Shown here: one piece after another, positions 9,263 to 17,831 of the stretch
Layout of the letters: each line of letters begins with the position of its first letter
How positions within the stretch are numbered: position 1 is the first letter of the stretch
Origin: Chloroflexota bacterium
GTDB lineage: Bacteria; Chloroflexota; Chloroflexia; Thermomicrobiales; UBA6265
Assembly (NCBI GenBank): GCA_023389575.1
Contig: JAEWEG010000049.1
Span: forward strand, 24,792 to 88,791
Direction: 5' to 3'
DNA length: 64,000 bases
The notes under the pieces: generated by a model
Databases searched by the model: none
Told to the model about the DNA's origin: nothing
Seen by the model: the letters and a program-made list of their open reading frames with translations, nothing else
Program-made: the position numbers and the translations under genes

Positions 9263-9916
9263 TCAGGTCGACACTCCGTCGAGCGTGATCAGGCCGCGCT
9301 GGAGCGCAACGGTCACTGCGGCGGTGCGGTCCGCGACATCGAGCTTGCGATATATCCGCACGAGATGAGATTTCACCGTCGCTTCGCTCAGGTGCAGGGC
9401 GACAGCGATTTCCTTGTTGCTCGAACCGCGCGATGCCAGCCGTAGCACTTCGATCTCGCGGGCACTGAGCGCGGCCGGTTCCGGCGTCGCCATATGCCGC
9501 ACGAGGCGACCGGCGATATGGGGCGATAGCCACGTCTCCCCGCGTGAAGCAGCCCGGATCGCCGCGAAGAGCTGGTCACGAGGCGTGTCCTTGAGCAGAT
9601 ACCCGCAGGCTCCCGCCTCGATAGCACGCAGGATATCCGCGTCATCGTCGTAGGTTGTCAGCACGAGCACCCTCGGGCCATCGGGCATTTGGGCGACCTG
9701 CTCAATGATGCCGACCCCGTCGAGTCGCGGCATGCGCAGGTCAGAAAGAACGACATCTGGCCGGGTCTCGCGAATGACGCCAAGCGCGGCCTGGCCGTCT
9801 TCGGCCTCACCCACGATCTCGAACCCTGGCTGCCCGGTCAACATCCCACGAAGCCCCATCCGAACTACCGGGTGATCGTCGACGATCAGGATCCGGATTG
9901 GTGGCGAATCGCTCAT
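9263..9916 (-). CDS. NarL/LuxR-family response regulator
   Basis: A 217-residue protein with an N-terminal receiver domain (RILIVDDHPVVRMGLRGML; phosphoacceptor Asp in VVLSDLRMPRLDG near residue 58; Lys in LLKDTPRDQL). A C-terminal LuxR helix-turn-helix follows (LSAREIEVLRLASRGSSNKE and LSEATVKSHLVRIYRKL, about residues 150-205). Its ATG overlaps the stop codon of the upstream histidine kinase by four bases, so the two form a translationally coupled two-component pair. The linked ABC exporter suggests a LiaRS/DesKR-like envelope-stress or export control role (inference). Confidence 0.93.
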   Translation of the reverse strand: MSDSPPIRILIVDDHPVVRMGLRGMLTGQPGFEIVGEAEDGQAALGVIRETRPDVVLSDLRMPRLDGVGIIEQVAQMPDGPRVLVLTTYDDDADILRAIEAGACGYLLKDTPRDQLFAAIRAASRGETWLSPHIAGRLVRHMATPEPAALSAREIEVLRLASRGSSNKEIAVALHLSEATVKSHLVRIYRKLDVADRTAAVTVALQRGLITLDGVST

Positions 9917-11139
9917 GAGTCCAGCCTCTCGTCACCTTTACTCTTCACGGAAACGGCAATCGTCGTTCCCTCGCCGGGCGAGGATTCAATGTCCAGCGAA
10001 ACATGGAGTCCCACACCTCCACCGGCCCTGTCCGGATCGAACCCCGAACCATCGTCATGCACATCGAGCACCGCGAGATCGTCGAGGTAGCTCAGCGTAA
10101 CCGTGACCTGGGTGGCCTGGGCATGCCGTTTGACGTTTGCCAGGATTTCCTGGAGGGCGCGAAACACCACCACCTCGGTATGGCGGTCCAGCGGTATGGC
10201 CGTCCCATCGACGGTAGCTACGACGGGGATCCCGGTCTCGCGGGACCAGCGATCCGCGTAGGTTACCAACGCCCGGTCGATATCGGCCCCCTCCAGGATA
10301 TCGGGCAACAGGGCGTGAACGATCCCGCGGCTGCCTCGCAATCCCTTGCGTGCCGCTTCACGCGCCATGGCAATATGCTCGGCTGGCGAACCGCCGGCGT
10401 CGATTCGGGCCTCGGCCGCTTCCAGGTGCATGATGACACTCGTAAAATCCTGGGCGATCGTATCGTGCACTTCCCCGGCGAGACGCTGGCGTTCGGCGGC
10501 CACTCCTGCCGCCCGCTCCGAAATGGCCAGGGAATCGCGGGTAGCCTCAAGCTCTTCAAGCAATTGCTGCCGTCCCTGCGACTGCACGATGATCGCCTGG
10601 ATGAAGAGCGCCATCGCCCCGCTGATCGCCATGCCAATCACCACGAACGTCCAGGCTCCTGGACTCAGCGCTGGCAAAGCAGCATCAGCCCCCTGTTGCG
10701 CCCAGATGTTCGTGACCGTAAAGCCAGTGGCCACGATCACGGCGGGCAAGGTCGGCAGAATCGAAAAGATCTGCCAGTACGCCATGAAGATGAGCATCTG
10801 CCACGCCGGATGGATGGTGCCAAGGGTGATGAAGAGTGGCAGCGACACGGCCAGGAAGACAGTTCCACCCTCGAGCGAGCCAAACGTGATCGCCCCGAAA
10901 CGGGTGAGCATCAGCCAGCACCACCCACCCAGCACCAGGGCCAACCCGGAGCCAAGGAATCGCGAGGAAAGAGAGCCTTCCCCGGCGGCGAACAGGCTGA
11001 TCGCAATCAGGACCCCGACAACCGCGAATATGCGATGAAGCCGGTAGAACCAGGTGACCCACACATCATCGTGGCCGCCCATCCTGCCCAGTTGCATGCC
11101 GGTCCCGCCCACCTGCTGGTCACCGCCCAAGGTTCTCAC
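9913..11139 (-). CDS. Sensor histidine kinase, HisKA_3 type, with a shortened ATPase domain
   Basis: About 408 residues. Six or so hydrophobic segments lie in the N-terminal half, then a coiled coil, then the HisKA_3 phosphoacceptor box AGEVHDTIAQDFTSVIMHLE. The HATPase_c domain shows the N-box (RALQEILANVKRHAQATQ) and G1 box (VHDDGSGFDPD). After the G2 box GVGL the chain passes directly to SLDIESSPGEGTTI; the usual MRERxxxLGG helix of about 12 residues is absent. The GTG start at 11139 overlaps the permease stop by four bases (GTGA). ATG codons at 11097 and 11079 are alternatives, since the first 20 residues are not membrane-like. Confidence 0.85.
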   Translation of the reverse strand: MRTLGGDQQVGGTGMQLGRMGGHDDVWVTWFYRLHRIFAVVGVLIAISLFAAGEGSLSSRFLGSGLALVLGGWCWLMLTRFGAITFGSLEGGTVFLAVSLPLFITLGTIHPAWQMLIFMAYWQIFSILPTLPAVIVATGFTVTNIWAQQGADAALPALSPGAWTFVVIGMAISGAMALFIQAIIVQSQGRQQLLEELEATRDSLAISERAAGVAAERQRLAGEVHDTIAQDFTSVIMHLEAAEARIDAGGSPAEHIAMAREAARKGLRGSRGIVHALLPDILEGADIDRALVTYADRWSRETGIPVVATVDGTAIPLDRHTEVVVFRALQEILANVKRHAQATQVTVTLSYLDDLAVLDVHDDGSGFDPDRAGGGVGLHVSLDIESSPGEGTTIAVSVKSKGDERLDS

Positions 11140-11879
11140 TCCCACCTGAATAGCCTGATCGCGGCGACACCGGCGACCACGCCAATTGCCAGGAGCACCA
11201 TCACCGCCACCGCGTTCCACGTCCCCGCCTGCCACATCTCCGTCACAAGGATGTTGATCTGTGTCATCGGCAGGAACTCGGTCACCCGCTTCATGCCGTC
11301 CGGAAACAACTCGCGGGGGAAGGCGGCGCCCGAAAGGAACATCTGGGGGAAGTAAATCGCGCTCCCCGCCGCCTGGGCCGTGCGCGATGTGGGAAAGATG
11401 CTGGCAAGCACCAGTCCGACCGCGGCGAACGACACGAAGCTGAGGAGCGATGCCGCCCACATCCCGGCAAAGCTCTCCGGCATTCGCAGGTCATACACGA
11501 TCCAGCCCACCACGAGCAGGAGTATGACCCCCAGGACGAACATCACCAGGTTCACCAGGAGTTGCGAGCCAATGATGCTCGACGCGGTGACCGGCGTGGC
11601 TCGAAGCCGTTTGAGGATCCCGTACTGCCGGTAGCTTGCGATGGTAACCGGCATGCCGATAAACACGATGGTACCGATAATGAGGCCGATATACCCCTGT
11701 ACCATCACGTCGACCGCTCCCCAGGCGCCGTCATAGTACTCGGGGTCGAGGTCGTTTCCAAAAATCCCACCGAACACAAACAGCAGGATCAGGGGAAATG
11801 CCAGCGTAAAGAACGCCGCGGCTGGTTCGCGCAGAAAAAGTCGCGTTTCAGAGCGTGTCAATTGCAGGAGACCGCGCAT
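11136..11879 (-). CDS. ABC-2 type transporter permease
   Basis: A 247-residue membrane protein with about six hydrophobic helices and the ABC2_membrane organisation (LTRSETRLFLREPAAAFFTL at the N-terminus; LASIFPTSRTAQAAGSAIYF around residue 185). It would pair with the ATPase encoded immediately upstream to export a lipid, drug or peptide. The start at 11879 has GGAGGGCATCCCC directly before it. It is sandwiched between the damaged ATPase gene and the histidine kinase. Confidence 0.9.
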   Translation of the reverse strand: MRGLLQLTRSETRLFLREPAAAFFTLAFPLILLFVFGGIFGNDLDPEYYDGAWGAVDVMVQGYIGLIIGTIVFIGMPVTIASYRQYGILKRLRATPVTASSIIGSQLLVNLVMFVLGVILLLVVGWIVYDLRMPESFAGMWAASLLSFVSFAAVGLVLASIFPTSRTAQAAGSAIYFPQMFLSGAAFPRELFPDGMKRVTEFLPMTQINILVTEMWQAGTWNAVAVMVLLAIGVVAGVAAIRLFRWE

Positions 11880-11924
11880 GGGGATGCCCTCCAGACGAGA
11901 GATCGGACCGGCTGACGGTTGGGA

Positions 11925-12836
11925 TTAGTCGCGCAGTTCCGTGCCGGTGAGGGCGATGAACACGTCCTCCAGGCTATCGGTAACCATGGCCAGGTCAGGG
12001 GGATCGATTTGCCGCTCGGAGAGCGCACCAGCCACCCCCGCCATCAGGTAGGCCTCGCCGGTGACGCGAACGGTCCCCTCGTGGCGGAACACCTCGTGCA
12101 CCATCGGAACCGCTTCGAGAAACGAGAGGTCGATGGTTGGATCGATGGAGAAGGTCAGTTGGAGCTGGCGGGCACGGGCGCCGACCAACTCCCCGACCGA
12201 GCCGATCGCGCGCACCTTCCCCTGGTCGATTAGGGCAACGCGGTCGCAGAGCCGCTCGGCCTATTCCATGAAGTGGGTGACGAGAATGACGGTCGCCCCC
12301 TCGTGGCGAATGTCGCTCACGAGATCCCACGACTCCCGTCGCGCCTGCGGATCGAGTCCGGTGGAAAGCTCGTCCAGAATCACGAGCTTCGGATCGTTCA
12401 GCAGGGCAAGGCAGATGAAGAGCCGTTGCTTCTGGCCGCCCGAGAGATTGCCGAACCGGTCCTTCCGTTTCGCTTCGAGCCCCCACTGCTGGACCAGCGG
12501 TTCCCAGGGCCGGGGATTCCTGTAGAAGGATGAATAGAGGCGCAGCGCCTCCTCAACCGTGATCAGGTCCTGAAGGTTGGCTTCCTGCAGCTGGATGCCA
12601 ACTTCCTCGCGAAGCTCTCGACCGTGGCGCCTCACATCCCTTCCGAGAACCGTCACCGTTCCCTGGTCAGCATCACGCAGGCCGGCAATGATCCCCACCG
12701 TGGTGGACTTGCCCGCCCCATTGGGTCCGATGATGCCGAAGATTTCTCCCTGCTCGATGGTGAAGCTGAGGTCATCGACCGCCCGGTGGGTTCCGTAGGT
12801 TTTGCTGACGTCGTGCAGCTCAACCGCGTTTGCCAT
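11925..12836 (-). pseudogene. ABC transporter ATP-binding gene interrupted by an in-frame TAG
   Basis: One continuous reading frame of 304 codons holds a complete ABC ATPase, except for an amber codon at 12261-12263 (codon 192). Before it are Walker A (GPNGAGKSTT), the Q-loop region, the signature NLSGGQKQRL, Walker B (KLVILDELSTGLDP) and the H-switch (VTHFME). After it the same frame continues AERLCDRVALIDQGKVRAIG, exactly as expected after FMEE, so a single GAG to TAG change explains the stop. A GTG-started fragment of 96 residues (11925-12215) could be made separately. The truncated 191-residue product retains all nucleotide-binding motifs. The start at 12836 has GGAGGGTAATAC. It is the first gene of the operon with the permease, kinase and regulator. 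Confidence 0.85.
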
Positions 12837-13163
12837 GTATTACCCTCCGCCTAACGTCCACAACTGTTACTGAACCAGTCTGGAACCTGCATTGGCAGGC
12901 GGGTATCGTCCGGCGGATTGCAATGGATTCAACCGATCGATCGAACCGCGCGTGGTGCGGAGTTATATATGGCCGTTTCCAGCCCCATGGGGCATTGGGA
13001 TGATGCGGACTTTACCCTAACTCGGATGGTTGATACATGCTTCCTTTTGCCGCTCCTGTAGTTGCGCGAGTGCGTGTTAAAGCCAGCGCAGACGCCTGCA
13101 TCACCATGCGATGCGATGCTGCGATTCACTTCCTCTGCATCAGCAAGGCACGAGGCTTACACC
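12837..13163. other. 327-base divergent intergenic region, no gene
   Basis: Separates the minus-strand ABC/two-component operon from the plus-strand vapB gene, so it should hold both promoters. An imperfect dyad (ACTG-TT/AA-CAGT, about 12866-12882) lies close to the ATPase start and could be an operator. The region is richer in A+T than its neighbours around 12960-13030. No RNA gene or open frame is convincing. Confidence 0.4.
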
Positions 13164-13394
13164 ATGCGAACAACATTGAGACTTGACGCTGATGTGCTTG
13201 CCATTGCCAGGGAAAAGGCGGAAGAAGACGGCATCACTGTAGGCCAGGCAATATCGATTCTGGTTCGCCTGGGCCAAGAAGCCGAAATGGAACCGATTGA
13301 GTACCCTGAAGGGTTCACCCCGTTAGCGGCCCGGCCTGGCCTATATCCCGCCACGCTTGAACTCGTCAACAGCATTCGGGACGAGACGAATTGA
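13164..13394 (+). CDS. VapB-type ribbon-helix-helix antitoxin
   Basis: A 76-residue protein. The N-terminal MRTTLRLDADVLAIAREKAE is a ribbon-helix-helix DNA-binding segment, and the C-terminal half, with GFTPLAARPG and TLELVNSIRDE, is the usual toxin-wrapping tail of VapB-like antitoxins. The start at 13164 is the family-consistent ATG; the ribosome site is weak (CACGAGG). The next gene, a PIN-domain toxin, begins with TTG overlapping this stop by four bases (TTGA). The antitoxin is intact although the toxin is broken. Confidence 0.75.
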   Translation: MRTTLRLDADVLAIAREKAEEDGITVGQAISILVRLGQEAEMEPIEYPEGFTPLAARPGLYPATLELVNSIRDETN

Positions 13395-13828
13395 GCACGT
13401 CACTCCCAGACGTCGATGTGCTGGTCGCCAGGATCGATTCAACTCTTGTAAATCACCGCCCAGCCATGAGGTGGTTTATGGGTGTGGGAAACCAATCCTG
13501 GCTCACCTGCCCCTTCACCCAGTTGGCACCGCCTCGCATCATCTCAGGACCGAAATACGCTTCCCACCTCCCCGCCGCAAGCGTCGTCGTGGCACTACGT
13601 CAACTCATCGCTGTCGGCGGGCACACGTACTTTCACGCTGACATAGACCGTTCTTAGAGCAACCTGATCGATCCATCGAGTTTCAAATCGCGTGGCATGG
13701 TGACAGACAGCTATCTCCTCGCTTTAGCGGTGAAAAAAGATGCTACGCTCGTGACGTTTGACAAGGGACTCGCGTCATAGGCGGTCACTGGTGGAGAGGG
13801 ACACCTGCCACTGCTTCCCGACCTGTAA
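13391..13828 (+). pseudogene. VapC-type PIN-domain ribonuclease toxin, broken by two amber codons
   Basis: The frame of 145 codons encodes a whole PIN domain but has TAG at 13655-13657 and at 13778-13780 before the TAA at 13826-13828. The N-terminal Asp (SLPDVDVLVARID), the CPFTQL and RIISGPKY segments, the late acidic TDSYLLALAVKKDA and LVTFDKG are all preserved in one frame. No frameshift is seen. VapC toxins cleave tRNA or rRNA. The first stop removes the C-terminal acidic residues of the metal site, so the 88-residue product should be inactive. The intact rest of the domain suggests recent inactivation. Start is TTG at 13391. Confidence 0.8.
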
Positions 13829-13865
13829 CAGCTATCTCAAAACGATAGCGACCTGAAATACGTAA

Positions 13866-13895
13866 AACGCCGGGACCTTCACTGGCCCCGGCGTT
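13866..13895 (-). terminator. Hairpin downstream of proS
   Basis: AACGCCGGG (13866-13874) pairs perfectly with CCCGGCGTT (13887-13895) around a 12-base loop. On the minus strand it ends in TTTTACG, a short U-run after the stem, about 30 bases past the proS stop. It probably terminates proS. Confidence 0.75.
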
Positions 13896-13924
13896 GTGCG
13901 TTGTTCCCAATTTGGACCTGGTTG

Positions 13925-15651
13925 CTACTCGCGGTCGGGGGAAAGCGCGGCGAACAGGTCGCTGACGATCGCCTCGACCTTGCCCACCACGTCGGCAAGC
14001 GGAATCATGGTCGACTCGGACTCCGAGCGAAGGCGTAGCTCAGCCTCCCCCTCGGCGAGTGTCCGCTTGCTGACCGAGAGCCGGATCGGGTTGCCGATCA
14101 GGTCGGCGTCGTTGAACTTCACGCCCGGCCGGTCGGAGCGGTCGTCGTAGAGCACCTCGATCCCGGCGGCGGTCAGTTCGGCGTAGAGCTTGTCCGTTGC
14201 CGCCGTCACATCCTCTTCCTTGCCCAGCGAAAGCAGCGAGACGTGGAACGGGGCGATCGAAATCGGCCACCTGAGCCCGCGATCGTCGTGGTTCTGCTCG
14301 GCGACGGTGGCGGCGTTGCGGCCCGACCCAATGCCGTACGACCCCATCACCACCGGATGCGCCTTGCCGTTCTCATCAAGATACCGGGCGTTCAACGTCT
14401 GGCTGAAATCGGTTCCGAGCTTGAAGATGTTGCCGACCTCGATCGCCCGGCGAGTAACCATCGGCGCGCCGGACACCGGGCTGAGATAGCCTTCGGCGGC
14501 TGCCGCGATGTCGCCCACCACGTCAGCCTCGAAGTCTCTCGGGTAATTCACGTTTTTCAGGTGGAAGCCTGGCTTATTAGCCCCGGCGACCAGGTTCTGG
14601 CTGTCGCGAATACTCTCGTCGATCACGATGAAGGCATCGTGCACGCCCACTGGCGATCCGTAACCCGGCTCTGCCCCAATCGCGCGAATCTCGTCGACGG
14701 TGGCGGGGACGATGTCGTTCTCGCCGGTGATTTGGCGAAGCTTGGTCTCGTTGATCTCCAGGTCGCCCCGGATGACGGCGAAGATGAACCGGCCGGACTG
14801 TCCCATGAAGAAGACGGCTTTCGCCGTGCGCGAAAGCGGTACATCGAGGAACGCGGCGAGCGATTCGATGGTGGTGGTGTTCGGGGTCTCGATCTCTTCC
14901 ACCGGCAGCAGGTCCTCGGCTGGCGGGTTCTGGCGCCGGAAGGTGGCGACCTCGCGGTTGGCGGCGTAGTCGCTCTCCGGGTCGATCAGGATCGTGTCCT
15001 CACCGTTCGGCGAGAACGCCATGTATTCCTCGGAAAGGGAGTGCCCATCATCCCGACATCGGCGCCGACCTTGATGTAGTCCAGCCCGATGCGGGTGAAG
15101 ATGCGGTGATACGCCTTCGCGTGGAGCGCGTAGGAGTGATCGAGTCCGGCCTCGTCGACATCGAGCGAGTACGAGTCCTTCATCGTGAATTCGCGAACCC
15201 GGATCAGGCCACCGCGAGCGCGTGGCTCGTCCCGGAACTTCGATTGCATGTGATAGACGATTTGGGGAAGTTGGCGATAGGAATTGATTTCGCTGGCGGT
15301 GAGGTCGGCCACGACTTCCTCGTGGGTCATGGCCAGCACCAGGTCCCGGTCGCCGCGATCCTTGAAGCGTGCCATCTCCGGGCCGATCTTGTCGTAGCGG
15401 CCGCTCTTGCGCCAGATATCCGACGGATGCACGAACGGCATCAGCATTTCCTGGCCGCCGATCGCGTCCATCTCCTCGCGGATAATCTGCTCGACCTTGC
15501 GGACAACGCGATACCCCAGTGGAAGGAGGCTGTAGATGCCGGTTCCGAGGGGGCGAATCATCGCGGCCCGAACCATCAACTGGTGGCTGGGGATTTCGAC
15601 GTCCGCCGGCGCCTCTCGAAGCGTCCGACCGAAGAGATGTGCCATCCGCAT
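13925..15651 (-). CDS. proS: Prolyl-tRNA synthetase, split by a -1 frameshift
   Basis: Two overlapping frames together encode a bacterial-type ProRS of about 575 residues, which charges tRNA-Pro with proline. The 5' frame starts at 15651 (MRMAHLFGRTLREAPADVEI, after AAGGAAGG) and carries motif 1 and motif 2 (RVREFTMKDSYSLD) up to YIKVGADVGMMG. The 3' frame continues HSLSEEYMAFSPNGEDTILI with the YbaK-like editing insertion, motif 3 (VMGSYGIGSGRNAATVAEQ) and the anticodon-binding domain. The break is in the G-run at 15044-15046. One extra G there would give GMMGHSLSEEYM, matching the family length exactly. Since ProRS is essential, a sequence error or a second proS elsewhere is as likely as a real lesion. 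Confidence 0.9.
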
Positions 15652-15765
15652 GGGGGTATCGACCTTCCTTAACTCAGCATGCAAACGAAATGGCGACCGG
15701 GTCGCCAGATGTACCGCCATAGGGTACGCGATTTCCGGCGCTATTTCGGCTCGAATTCGCGGCGA

Positions 15766-16311
15766 TCAGGGACGTTGCTTCGCGATCTCCACATGACCGG
15801 TATCCTGCAGCTCCTCCGCCCTCGCCAGCATGAACAGCAGCGACGAAAGCCGGTTGAGATAGCGGACGATCTCCGCGTTGCCGACCACGCCCTCCCGGTG
15901 CAGCGCGACCGCCTGGCGCTCGGCCCGGCGAACGACGGTCCGGGCCACATCCAGCGCGGCCCCGGCCACGGTTTCCCCTGGCAACACGAATTCGCGAGGG
16001 AGCGTGATTTCACCGCCGATCACGTCCAGCTCGGCCTCGAGCCATTCCGTCCGATCGGCCTTGAGTCGCATGTCGTCCGGGCGGGTGGCGTCGGTGAAGG
16101 CGAGTTCGGCCATGACCTGGTAGAGGTCGCGCTGGACGGTCTTGAGCCGCTCGTTGGTGGTGGCGACGTGGGCCATGGCTCGGCCCAGGCCGATGCTCGA
16201 GGTCGCCTCGTCGAGGGCGCCGATCAGGTCGATCCGGGGATCATCCTTCTGGACGCGCTCGCCGAGCAGGTCGGTTTGCCCGGTGTCGCCACGGGCCGTG
16301 TAAATTCGCAT
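15766..16311 (-). CDS. Cob(I)yrinic acid a,c-diamide adenosyltransferase, PduO type
   Basis: A 181-residue PduO-family enzyme that transfers the adenosyl group of ATP to cob(I)alamin, making the B12 coenzyme. The N-terminal MRIYTARGDTGQTDLLGE is the ATP-binding signature (usually TGDDGTTSL). IGALDEATSSIGLGRA and RRAERQAVALHREG (near residues 127-140) are the other conserved segments. The start at 16311 follows GGGAGGAATACC. It stands alone, downstream of nothing on its strand, so it may supply coenzyme to enzymes encoded elsewhere. Confidence 0.93.
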   Translation of the reverse strand: MRIYTARGDTGQTDLLGERVQKDDPRIDLIGALDEATSSIGLGRAMAHVATTNERLKTVQRDLYQVMAELAFTDATRPDDMRLKADRTEWLEAELDVIGGEITLPREFVLPGETVAGAALDVARTVVRRAERQAVALHREGVVGNAEIVRYLNRLSSLLFMLARAEELQDTGHVEIAKQRP

Positions 16312-16555
16312 GGTATTCCTCCCGCGGTGGGTTCCTCGCCGGTTTGGGAGGGCCCCGCGATACGGCCTGAACTGGCCAATCCGTGTGTTAGCATCAATGG
16401 GATAGTGGCGTGTCGATCACCCTGCCGCAACGGCCTTTCCCCAGCTCCAGACCAAACCGGGCGCGTTGGCGGCATACCCTAACCCATGGTACGCCTCGTG
16501 GCCGCGCATTCCCCATCCCGGGAGTGGGCCGCCGTACTGGAGCTAGACGAATCCG

Positions 16556-17743
16556 ATGGTCTATCCGCGTTCGAACTCCCCGGGAAGCCCCCCGGCCGGA
16601 GACAGTTCCCGATCCCGTACCGGATCGATTGGCGTGGCCGTGCTTGGCACCGGTTTCGGCGCCGCGGTTCACCTGCCCGCCCTGAAGTATCTCGACGACG
16701 TCGACATCGTGACCGTGGTTTCGCGGCGCGGCGACAGGGCACGGTCGGTCGCCGAGAGGCATGGTATCCCGAACGCCTCCACCGACTGGCGGGACGCGAT
16801 CAGCGACCCCAAGGTGCAGGCCGTGGTGATCGCCACCCCTCCCTATTTGCATCACCAGATGGCGATCGCCGCGCTCGAGGCCGGGAAACACGTGCTGTGC
16901 GAGAAGCCCATGGCCCGCAGCCTGGCCGAGGCACGCGACATGGTGAAGCTGGCGCAATCGGCGCGGGTGGTGGCCATGATCAATCACCAGTTCCGCTACC
17001 TGCCGATCAGGATGCGGGTGAAGGAACTGATCGACGAAGGCTACATCGGCGAACCACAGTCGATCGCGATGAATGTCTTCCGCTCGACGCTTTCCGATCC
17101 AAACGAGCGTCCCTTCGGCTGGTTGATGGAAGCGGACAAGGCCGGTGGCATGCTGGGCGCGTCCGGCTCCCACTACATCGATTCGCTCCGGTGGTGGATC
17201 GGCGAGATTCACGAGGTCGCCGGCACGGCCGCCACCATGGTGAAGCGACGTCGCCTGCCGGATTCCTCCGGAATGGCGACCGTGGACGCCGACGACAACT
17301 TCGCCTTCCTGCTGCGGTTCGCCAGCGGAGCGATCGCCTCGGTCCATTTCTCGGCGACCTCGGCGATCAACGCCGGCGAGGAGATCACCATCTCCGGCTC
17401 CGAGGGCATTCTCATCATCCAGGGCCAGGACGAACTGCTTGGCGCCAGGCGGCGCGATGTCGGGCTGCGAGAGCTACCGATTCCCGAGCGGCTCAACGCA
17501 CGCCTGCCAGAGTTCTCCCATTACTTCACCCGGCCAACCATCCTGCTCATGCAGGACTGGCTGAAGGCGATCAAGACGGGCGAGTGGAGCGACCACGCGC
17601 CGTCGTTCGCCGATGGCGCGAAGGTGCAGGAAATCCTCGACGCTGTGCTCCGGTCCCAGACCCAGGGCCGGTGGATCGACACCAGCGGCTCGCGCTGGGC
17701 CGTGGGCGTGGGCCGTTCCGCATTACCCAATACCCCTCTATAA
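16556..17743 (+). CDS. Gfo/Idh/MocA family oxidoreductase
   Basis: A 395-residue protein. An unusual Ser/Pro-rich 22-residue leader precedes the Rossmann fold (GVAVLGTGFGAAVHLPALKY). The EKPMARSLAEARDMV segment near residue 118 carries the family Lys. GGMLGASGSHYIDSLRWWIG near residue 200 is a typical substrate-site region. No strong ribosome site precedes the ATG, so the true N-terminus may be shorter. It heads a plus-strand cluster with a D-threonine-aldolase-like enzyme, a zinc alcohol dehydrogenase and an isochorismatase-like hydrolase. Substrate unknown. Confidence 0.85.
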   Translation: MVYPRSNSPGSPPAGDSSRSRTGSIGVAVLGTGFGAAVHLPALKYLDDVDIVTVVSRRGDRARSVAERHGIPNASTDWRDAISDPKVQAVVIATPPYLHHQMAIAALEAGKHVLCEKPMARSLAEARDMVKLAQSARVVAMINHQFRYLPIRMRVKELIDEGYIGEPQSIAMNVFRSTLSDPNERPFGWLMEADKAGGMLGASGSHYIDSLRWWIGEIHEVAGTAATMVKRRRLPDSSGMATVDADDNFAFLLRFASGAIASVHFSATSAINAGEEITISGSEGILIIQGQDELLGARRRDVGLRELPIPERLNARLPEFSHYFTRPTILLMQDWLKAIKTGEWSDHAPSFADGAKVQEILDAVLRSQTQGRWIDTSGSRWAVGVGRSALPNTPL

Positions 17744-17831
17744 TTGCTTTCCGTACCAGCAACAATCCATCGGGTACGGGATTGCGTGATTATGGAGCGC
17801 CGCGACACCCTGCGGCGGAGGTAAGCGACAC

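Noticed and set aside
11140..11460. N-terminal extension of the histidine kinase inside the permease gene
   Set aside because: It is in another frame of the conserved ABC permease and its composition (Gly/Arg-rich) is not that of a sensor domain.
12261..13780. Reassignment of TAG as a sense codon
   Set aside because: Several well-conserved genes in the window end in TAG at the expected C-terminus, so TAG is an ordinary stop here.
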